From Hymenolepis diminuta (lineage: Eukaryota; Platyhelminthes; Cestoda; Cyclophyllidea; Hymenolepididae): 64,000 nucleotides of DNA. Under the pieces are notes generated by a model, which was given only the letters and a program-made list of their open reading frames with translations, ran no database searches and was not told where the DNA came from. The stretch covers positions 5,058,649 through 5,122,648 of the forward strand of contig CAADRB010000001.1 in the NCBI GenBank assembly GCA_900708905.1, written 5' to 3'. Every line of letters begins with the position of its first letter. The first letter of the stretch is position 1. Positions 52,901-64,000 of this stretch are shown here, in pieces. The translations under genes were made by a program, and so were the position numbers.

Positions 52901-55900
52901 AATTTTGACGTTTTCTCTTCTGCTATCACCCTGGATTTATTGGAATCCATTTTCTTCCGTTTCAACTTCGAGGTGACTGGAGATGCATAAGGAGGAGTTC
53001 TAAATGAATAGAAAGAACATGCATACATTTTAAGTAGTTATAAACTATAAAAATTTAGAAGTACAAGAAAGCATCAGGATCGGCATAAAAATTGTAGTAT
53101 AAAAACAGTAAAGGATAAGTCTCTAAAATATTGGAATTGTGAATACCTTAACCATTTATTAGACGGACTACAGATCATGTCTACTTCTAAAATTAAATAA
53201 TCCTTTTGAAAAGTAGCATGAGAAATCTATATACCTGTCTGTTCAAATTATACCCTTCAAGCGGATTTCATCTAATCATTTTCATTAAATAAACTTAATA
53301 TAAAAGTACACTCAATTTCTTGAGGTAAAAGTAATACGATATCATAACAGATGATATTTGATTTGATGTGCACATACTAATCAAATGGACAACAGGAGCA
53401 AGCATGAAACATACAGTTCAGAAGTAGAAGACTTTTTATCTGACTGTGTCGCATCTCTCAAAGTTGGTTTAAATATTTTTGATTTTATATCCAAATCTTC
53501 AGCCTCATCATTCGAAGTAAAAACAATCTTGAGAGGATGAGCAGTAGAATTGGAAGAGGTTCTAGAGGTCTTGGAAGTCTTTCTCGCCGCCGTTGCTTTC
53601 TTTCGCTTTGGTTTTGGAGCAGGGGTATAATCGGGATCATGGTCAGAAGAACTTGATTTGTTATCATCGTCAAATTGGGGTGAACTTCGCAGATATGGTG
53701 TCAAGTAAGCGTCTTCTTCACCTTCAGGAAGGACATGTACAGTCTGTCCGTCTGAAGAAAACTCGGACTACAAGATAGATAAAAAACTGTGGCATGAATA
53801 AGATAGGATGCGATGATGCGACTATAAGAAGCTGGAAAGAAGTCGGTATAAAGACCACGTCAATTGGTATCTTTGGGAAACATGCGAAGACGTCAGTTAG
53901 CCACTCAGGAGATTCAAGTGAGTGTACAGTAACCAATAATAACCGGACACCACACCGAGACATTGACAGATACGGCAGATGGTGCGAAAAGGAACGAGTG
54001 AATTTATGAATAAAATTTTGATGATCAAGATGTGACTTACTGGAAAATTTAGTGTGAAATTCGCAACAAAAAGGACTATTGCGAGGTCTGTTATATTAAA
54101 AATATGTCAATTCTTACCCTTCTGCTATCTTGTCCATTAGAAAAAGGGGGTTTTGAAAAAATATGACCAATTCTATAAATATTAAATTAATACTGAAACT
54201 CATTTCGAGTCACTGGGTACCTACAAAACTTGTAAAAGGCAGAACAGATCTTTGAAAGGACCAGTTTATTATGGGTGAAATGTCTAATCGAATGAACCAA
54301 TTTTGAAAGCGGTGAAACCCAATTTTAGAGTAAAATACTTACAGATCTTAGAGGAGGCGTCGACACAGCAACATCTTTTTCATTGGTCGGGGACGCGCTG
54401 ATAGTTTCTCTGTCTGAGACAAACTTGAACTACAAAGGAGAGGAAATTACACTCGACCTAAAGATGCTAACGCAAGGAAGGGATCATGAACAGCGGCTGA
54501 AGGCGCATGGATATAGGCGATCATTATACGAACTAATCTATCGACTTAATAGGGTAAGTCAACTTCACTCCTCATCGCATGAATATTTGCACTGGGACAT
54601 AATGGTGACCAACTCGGATGACAAAAACTGTTGGTCATTGGTTTTTTATATTATTTGCACTTAAAAGACATTTAATAAAAATGAATTCCACCTGTTTGTT
54701 GAAGAACGTTTGCAATGACTCCCAAACCTATTTAGGAAAGTATTTTCCTACTCTCACCTTGGGAAGTGGTGGTATCATGGAGCCTTCTTGGTTGGAAGCT
54801 CGAATTCCGCCAACCTCTATCGGTCAAACTTAGCCAGTGAGGTTGATCATTCCATCTCATTAACCAGTGCTTAGATGAGCCTCGAACCCTTAACCTCTGA
54901 CTTCGCAGACGAGCAAACTAATCCCTGCAACATCGGTGCATAAAAGATATTTAAATTGAATTTACGTATGGAAGTATGTAAAAATTACTTTAACAAAAAT
55001 ACTTACAGACTTTCGAGGAGGCGAAGTCATGGACATGTCTTCAACATCTTCGACCTGATCCTTGGTATGCTTGCCTGCAGAAAGCTTTGATTGTAAAGAA
55101 GGAAAAAGGGAAACGATTACGAAACAATCAAAACAACAAATGCTTCATTTTTACACGTTTCCTAATTTCTTAAGTGGGGCAAAAAAACTATCTCAACCCT
55201 ATACTCATCCATCCTATAGAAATTTTTGTGAGACGTATTAAGATTTGTGAAGCCCATAAAGGGAGATGTTCACAACACTTGACTTTGGCAAAAGTATTTT
55301 GGAAACGCTCTAATGAGAAACTCACATTGCAATAAGCCTCCTATTTAACAAAATTAACCAATGCGGTTGTCCATCCACATCACTGGGTGTGCAACGATGA
55401 GCATCGATCTCGTGACCTCCTATCTGACAGACACACACGTTAACTGGCGGATAAACGTCTAAAAATACACCCGAAGATCTCAATACACATATCCCATAGT
55501 TGACTCAAGTGATGAAAATAAACAGAAAATTTCTAATACTTTCGGATAAATACTCACTCCTCTCTACTCCAAATTTAAAATTTTCAAACCATGCATCTGC
55601 TTGAACAATTAGTATCGCATATATTACCCTTCTAAATAGATACTATAACAAAGTAGCGACCTAAATGAGTTTCCAACAACGCTTACGGATTTGCCAGGAG
55701 AAGTCATGGCCGTGTCATCTTCTTCGACTTGAGATACATGAACGGTTTGTATTCCTGAAGACGGTTTGGACTGTTAGAAGGGGGGAAAAGTATGAATATT
55801 TGTGCCAAATCCAGCCTTAGGGTACCTCATGTAATAATAATACTATAAAATGCACTAATTAGAATAACACTTCCGCAGATTAAATTAAATCTGTAATCAG

Positions 55901-58200
55901 AGCTTTTATGAAAAGTGCCTTTAACCTTAACTGCTAACCGCACAAAGAATATCAAAAATTTAAGCCGATTGGCGAAACTCTAACGAAAACCCTTCCCCTA
56001 TTATCCCCTACTTAACTAATATCAAGAACGTAAAAATATCTTAAAGCTATAAACAGTATAATGCATACTAACTTTACAAGTAAATGACCAAAGCAGCGAA
56101 TATATGAAATTCGATTAGTGATAAACAAATTACTTACAGTTTTTCGAGGTGTAGACATCACAGTGTCTTCTACATCGCCGCAATCCACTGGAACTTTTCG
56201 CCTGTCTGCAGAAAGTTTAGACTGGAGAAACAAGAAAACAATTGATTTATAGATAACTCTGCCACTAATGAATAAGATTAACGAATAGAATTGAATAAGA
56301 TGTAAACTAAATCTATGAGCAAGTCTTCACAGAAATGAGATACTGAACAAGATCATATTTAATTCCAATCTACCAACATCGGATACCTCTAAATTTGAAC
56401 AGAGATAATTATGGCAACCTCAGACGAGAGGGCGAAACCTGAATTCCATTACTCGCATTAGCGAATACGAAACACAAGAGGATTTTATAAAAGAGAAATT
56501 ATACTTGAGTACCCATGGTGTCATCGACTTTTTGTAAATGAAGGTGAGATGAGAATGCACTGATGGAAAGACAACCGCAAAGCCAAAGATAATCAGACAA
56601 CTGGTAGACTCCTTTGTCCAAAAAATATATAAAAGAGATGATTGCGGAATTATATGAAAACTTATTATCCAGACATTTCGTATGAAGAGCAAAAGATATG
56701 ATCAGAATCTGATTTGAAAAAAGTTAATTTGATGATTCTAGAGCTCAGATAAGGTAGGATTCACCTCTTTCCCCAGTAAAAGTAAAAAGACTCCCCATGT
56801 ATTTGGATGATTCCCAGTGATTAAAAGTAGTAAACATTTTTTCGTCTGCCATGAGAAATAAATACCTTACAAAATTTTACAATACTTTCTAACATGCGCA
56901 GTTTATTAAAAGAGGCTTCAAAGTGATGGGAAACTATCACTACTTATTATCAAATCATTAAGTGACAACACTGTTTGACAAACCAATTCTCCAACATTCA
57001 CGTGGGACAAAGAAGAACAACAGAGCTCTCTTAATGGGGGGATTGCATTCTACTAACCTCGAAGAATTTGAGGATCTTCTACAAACAGATAGAGGAATAA
57101 ATAACCATCGCACGGATACAAACTTCACCTAATTATTAAATGTTTAGTTAAAGGGTCACTAAGGGAAAAAGTGTGCTGAAGTCTAATCTAGCTCGAAATT
57201 GACAGCAATAATTGCAATTAAGATGGCTTCCGGAGAAAGTGTGAATGAACAAGATAAGTACATGATTACACCGATTAAAGTTCAACGTAGAAGTATACAG
57301 AAGCCTCCATATTCCTACTAGATGAAAAAAGTCAAAACATCATGTGAGAACAAAAGAATCCTTGAGATAATAGTAATTATTCATGATAGAAGACTGCAAA
57401 TGTTAAATAAGAGAAACAATTTGCCAGATAGATTTTGATAAAATTAAATAAAGGTTTCAAGAAAAAATAGTAATTACGGATTTAGGTGAGGAAATTGAAT
57501 TATCTATCTCCATCTCAAGTGATTGAGCAGCCGGTCGGTAATTTGGATCAGACAAACTGTTTAGATTTATCTTCCTTACATTCATAGTAATTCTAAACAG
57601 TAATAAAGTAAGAATTTAGGCAAATGATTACAATTGAAGAACACTATGAAAAGACGGAAACTACCTAATAGGACTTGCCACAGGACTTTCGTTGGGAGAA
57701 CTTTCGACAGAAAGATCGGAAGGAGACGAGGAAACATTAATTCTATGAAAAGCATCAGAAATGACTTCGTGCAAACGATAAGCATCGCCTGACATCAAGA
57801 TAAGTTTTTCGAGAATGCCACTTGAAATAACCTAGGAAACAATAACAAAAAACATAGCGTACGCAATCTTTGAAATTTCGAAGACGTAATAATTCAACCT
57901 TTTTTTGGAAAAACTCCTTTTGTAATTGTAGAATTTCCTCGACTTTGTCAGTGAGTTCCTTTTGTAACTCCGCGTTCTTCCGGGCGAGATCAGAATTGTT
58001 TTTCTTTAATGACTCCACAAATGGATCCAATTTAACAACTAAATTTAACGTGAAATGCAGGATGTCATTATGAATCTACCTGTTTTCTGTAAAATCTTCC
58101 GTGATGTACTAAGGATATTATTAGCGGCCCAGCTAGTCCTTTTGTAATTAGCTTGCTTTTTCTTACAAGATCGAGTAGCAGGGGTACTATCCCGTGGCAT
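49835..58200 (-). CDS. Shugoshin-like protein, multi-exon, with internal exon-repeat array (3' end unresolved)
   Basis: Shugoshins recruit PP2A to protect centromeric cohesin. Exons read on the minus strand: 58200-58080, 58038-57863, 57831-57665, (57078-57058), 56559-56505, 56221-56138, 55770-55687, 55084-55007, 54429-54343, 53767-53415, 52999-52513, 50786-50703, 50527-50453, (50022-50006), 49906-49835; those in brackets are candidate microexons. All junctions are GT-AG and the phases close, giving about 653 residues. Features: basic N-terminus; coiled coil at about residues 46-94 with N54-N55 and EEILQLQKE, resembling the SGO N-terminal domain; phosphosite repeats; a long Lys/Glu-rich exon with an NLS and three KEN boxes; and a C-terminal RPRR...PVSYVVKLNT segment like the SGO C-box. 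The last exon ends at donor GTGAGC, so at least one more is missing. It could instead be another coiled-coil chromatin protein. Start: ATG at 58198-58200. Confidence 0.6.
50006..50022 (-). CDS. Candidate 17-nt microexon of the SGO-like gene
   Basis: A very strong acceptor (GGCTGTTTTTTGTTTTAG) precedes AATAAACGCTCAGCCTC, followed by a weak donor GTTGAT. It converts phase 0 to phase 2, as required to join the 50453-50527 exon to the C-box exon, and the joined product reads NKRSAS-PPTSPHRPRR. Without it the C-box exon is out of frame. If the donor is not used, the reading frame would end shortly downstream and this could be a terminal exon instead. Confidence 0.35.
50453..50527 (-). CDS. SGO-like exon with KPSLRTK motif
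   Basis: Acceptor CATTATTTAG and donor GTGATG bracket 25 codons, VDNEKPSLRTKALSTG then AENKGSEVE, in phase 0. The KPSLRTK string resembles the E-P-S-L-x-x-K part of the shugoshin C-box, but the match is short. Confidence 0.5.
50703..50786 (-). CDS. SGO-like exon: Lys-rich, 84 nt, phase 0-0
   Basis: Acceptor GATCTTTAG and donor GTAGTA bracket 28 codons (VKPKAKMSVIRSKKEQ then AKETENKEPLFE). The frame and Lys/Glu-rich composition continue the previous exon across a 1.7-kb intron. It shares the 84-nt length of the array exons but not their motif. Confidence 0.55.
52513..52999 (-). CDS. SGO-like exon: Lys/Glu-rich region with NLS and three KEN boxes
   Basis: Entry in phase 2 after TTCATTTAG and exit in phase 0 at a perfect GTAAGT. 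A frame stop lies just inside the intron, so translation must cross this junction to continue. The 162 codons hold KLKRKK, SKSRKRKRRLR (NLS) and KEN tripeptides in IEKENAS, NNKENEI and EEKENEM. KEN boxes are recognised by APC/C-Cdh1, and human SGO1 is an APC/C substrate, so cell-cycle turnover is likely (inferred). The long opposite-strand reading frame here is a shadow. Confidence 0.75.
53415..53767 (-). CDS. SGO-like exon: unit 6 of the array fused to a basic segment
   Basis: The exon opens with a repeat unit (SEFSSDGQTVHVLPEGEED then AYLTPYLRSS) and, without a splice site, runs on into an acidic stretch (DDDNKSSSSDHDPDY). A strongly basic run follows (PKPKRKKATAARKTSKTSRT), then a tail with KIFKPTLRDATQ. 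Acceptor CTATCTTGTAG, donor GTATGT, exit phase 2. The basic run is a likely nuclear localisation signal. Confidence 0.75.
53768..54342. other. Intron between SGO-like units 6 and 5, GC-richer block
   Basis: The stretch 53790-54010 is richer in G+C than the neighbouring introns and is open on both strands (about 70 codons each). Neither product resembles a family I know, and no splice signals make it part of the host gene. It could be an old transposon fragment. Confidence 0.3.
54343..54429 (-). CDS. SGO-like repeat exon, unit 5 (87 nt, phase 0-0)
   Basis: Acceptor CTCCTTTGTAG and donor GTAAGT bracket 29 codons: FKFVSDRETISASPTNEKD then VAVSTPPLRS. It is more diverged than units 2-4 (the leading S-K is now F-K), but it keeps the terminal S-T-P and the phase. 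Confidence 0.7.
54755..54955 (-). mobile_element. tRNA-derived SINE-like element in an SGO-like intron
   Basis: Read on the minus strand it has a tRNA-like head with GTCTGCGAAGTCAGAGG and GGGTTCGAGGCTC (RNA polymerase III B-box-like). A body with GAGATGGAATGATCAACCTC follows. The head shares the CGTCTGYRAAGTCAGAGG core with copies near 16.45 and 24.03 kb. Confidence 0.5.
55007..55084 (-). CDS. SGO-like repeat exon, unit 4, with shifted splice acceptor
   Basis: By homology the unit spans 55007-55090 (84 nt, SKLSAGKHTKDQ then VEDVEDMSMTSPPRKS). The base pair expected to end the intron reads CAA rather than CAG at 55091-55093, so splicing there is not possible by the GT-AG rule. The next AG, in TCAAAG, lies 6 nt inside the unit and keeps phase 0, so the usable exon is 55007-55084 (26 codons). 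The donor is GTAAGT. Confidence 0.7.
55245..55460 (-). mobile_element. tRNA-derived SINE-like element in an SGO-like intron
   Basis: On the minus strand a diverged tRNA-like head (GTTAACGTGTGTGTCTGTCAG) leads into GTCACGAGATCGATGC, then the family core AGTGATGTGGATGGACAAC. It ends in a 3' tail with CAACACTTGACTTTGGC as read on the plus strand. The tail and core match the copy at 13.77-13.94 kb. Confidence 0.5.
55687..55770 (-). CDS. SGO-like repeat exon, unit 3 (84 nt, phase 0-0)
   Basis: Acceptor CCTTCTAACAG and donor GTAAGC bracket 28 codons, the same length as unit 2. The product runs SKPSSGIQTVHVSQ, then VEEDDTAMTSPGKS, ending in the CDK-type site S-P-G-K. Confidence 0.75.
56138..56221 (-). 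CDS. SGO-like repeat exon, unit 2 (84 nt, phase 0-0)
   Basis: Acceptor TTTCTCCAG and donor GTAAGT bracket exactly 28 codons. The product runs SKLSADRRKVPVD, then GDVEDTVMSTPRKT. It ends in a CDK-type site S-T-P-R-K. It is the clearest copy of the array. Confidence 0.75.
56505..56559 (-). CDS. SGO-like exon: diverged first unit of the repeat array
   Basis: This 55-nt exon lies between a strong acceptor (GGTTGTCTTTCCATCAG) and donor GTATAA. It enters in phase 2 and leaves in phase 0, which is exactly what is needed to connect exon 3 to the phase-0 repeat exons. Its product, AFSSHLHLQKVDDTMGTQ, looks like a shortened repeat unit: FSS, a hydrophobic-x-hydrophobic pair, then V-D/E-D-T-x-M. It lacks the final S/T-P. 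Confidence 0.5.
57058..57078 (-). CDS. Candidate 21-nt microexon of the SGO-like gene
   Basis: Twenty-one bases lie between acceptor CTGTTTGTAG and donor GTTAGT on the minus strand. Entry and exit are both phase 2, so it can be included or skipped between exon 3 and the exon at 56505-56559 without changing frame. It adds a Ser/Arg-rich stretch (RSSNSSR). The donor is imperfect, and the only support is splice signals plus frame. Confidence 0.35.
57665..58200 (-). CDS. SGO-like exons 1-3: basic head, coiled coil, Ser-rich segment
   Basis: Exon 1 (58080-58200) encodes 40 residues with a KKKQ basic patch. Exon 2 (57863-58038) encodes the coiled coil, with LKKNNSDLARKNAEL then EEILQLQKEFFQKK. This lines up with the human SGO1 region around Asn60-Asn61 (N61 is needed for PP2A binding) and its ILQLRKE. 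Exon 3 (57665-57831) encodes LEKLILMSGDAYRLHEVISDAF and a Ser-rich tail with three S-P sites. The introns between them are only 41 nt (58039-58079) and 31 nt (57832-57862). The 31-nt one is flanked by GTACGC and TTTCCTAG; neither intron length is a multiple of three, so retention would shift the frame. Confidence 0.75.
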
Positions 58201-58712
58201 TTTCAATGAAACACAACGGTGAGATTAACCAAGTACTGTCAAATAAAAACAAGTAAATCCAAACACCAGATACGAAACAGCTCAAAATTTATTCTAAGCG
58301 CAATTTGCATGGGTAGGCAATTTAATTATGTTTGTTAAAATGCAAAGATAAAATGACCATTTATAAATAATTAAATAAGAAATAACTTAAAATGATGTTT
58401 AAATCAAAGAATGAATTTAATTTACAAATAAAAAAGAATATAAAGAGACTTAAAAAATTGACATAATTTACTGCAGGCTTTAGAGCTTCGGAAAGTTGTC
58501 AAAAGTCTTTATGTTTGCACGCTTTGTTTATATTGGGTAGTCTGACGGCACTTTCTTCGGAATAAATTGCGTTGGTTGACGTTGAACTGTTCGTGTATTA
58601 GTAGAGTATTGCATTTGATGTAGGTTTTATCTGACCTGATCTTTACCATTACTATATGTGATAACGTTTAATTTTAACATGTTTTATTGGTAAACCCTTA
58701 GAAACTTTTACA
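58201..58712. promoter_or_regulatory. Bidirectional promoter region between the SGO-like gene and SEC23
   Basis: The start codons of two divergent genes are 512 bp apart, so this AT-rich stretch must hold both core promoters and both 5' leaders. I see no convincing TATA box for either. A possible 3' splice site, CCCTTAG at 58695-58701, lies 11 nt before the SEC23 ATG. It could be a cis- or trans-splice acceptor, since flatworms add spliced leaders to many mRNAs; this is inference. The SGO-like ATG has a favourable A-rich context (AAAATGCC). Confidence 0.55.
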
Positions 58713-63601
<4,889 letters not shown>

Positions 63602-64000
63602 TGAGAAAAGAGATCAAGTGACCAAGGAACATGTCGAAATATTGTCGATGAATACTCTTATAATGAAAACCTCATTTTCATTAATGAAGTCATCATATAG
63701 ATTCTAATGAAACTAACGTAAAAAGTGAAGAAAAGATACGTGTAATCTTGGTTGGCGTCTTAAAAGTAGCATTACTTATAAGTCAACTTTAATAGATTCA
63801 AATCAATCCATGTTTAAAATACAGTTGGGCATTTATTGATTTAAATGAACTGTAGTTGTAGCAGTTATTCTCCAAATATGTATTATATTCCAAGGTTCAT
63901 GTCGTTATATTTACATAAGTTAGACATGTCGGGCATGGGTAAGCATCATTTCTTGGTTAGTTAACATTACAGTGTGACTGAAGACGTGGGGAGCTCTTGG

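Noticed and set aside
52622..52990. 122-codon Ser/Phe-rich plus-strand frame
   Set aside because: Exact antisense shadow of the Lys/Glu-rich SGO-like exon; its composition is the complement of that exon and no splice or start context supports it.
53794..54009. 71-codon plus-strand frame and its antisense frame
   Set aside because: Lies wholly in an SGO-like intron; open on both strands; no homology recognised. Kept only as a GC-richer intron block.
54383..54664. 93-codon plus-strand frame
   Set aside because: Its first part is antisense to SGO-like repeat unit 5 and the rest is intronic; no family recognised.

Overview
The window looks like a flatworm nuclear genome, most likely a cestode (tapeworm). 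This is inferred from the AT-rich background, the strictly GT-AG introns that cluster at 71-74 nt alongside very short ones (31, 41 and 43 nt), and the long, degraded-repeat-filled DNA between genes. The species cannot be told from the sequence alone.

Only the last 14 kb carries genes I can support. Two genes stand head to head with about 512 bp between their start codons. On the plus strand (58713 to beyond the end of the resolved coding exons at 63553) is SEC23, the Sar1 GTPase-activating subunit of the COPII coat. Twelve exons are resolved with consistent phases and encode 743 residues; the last ~25 residues lie past the window edge. On the minus strand (58200 down to at least 49835) is a long multi-exon gene that I interpret as a divergent shugoshin (SGO), a protector of centromeric cohesin. 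The evidence is an N-terminal coiled coil with the N-N pair of SGO proteins, three KEN boxes, a nuclear localisation signal and a C-terminal R-R...V-S-Y...L-N-T segment like the SGO C-box. Its middle is an array of about six related, mostly 84-nt, phase-0 exons, each ending in a proline-directed phosphosite.

The first ~49.8 kb holds no gene I can support. It contains old dispersed repeats (a tRNA-derived SINE-like family, three pairs of diverged long repeats, a decayed Ty3/gypsy integrase fragment), a structured GC-rich island at 22.3-22.5 kb, another GC-rich island at 24.9-25.3 kb, several hairpins, simple repeats and a 50-N assembly gap at 45831-45880.

The two genes do not share a pathway. 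SEC23 acts in vesicle budding at the ER and SGO-like acts at chromosomes, but their close divergent start sites imply a shared promoter region. The points most worth checking are the shugoshin-like exon-repeat array, its shifted splice acceptor, the candidate microexons in both genes, and the structured island at 22.3 kb.
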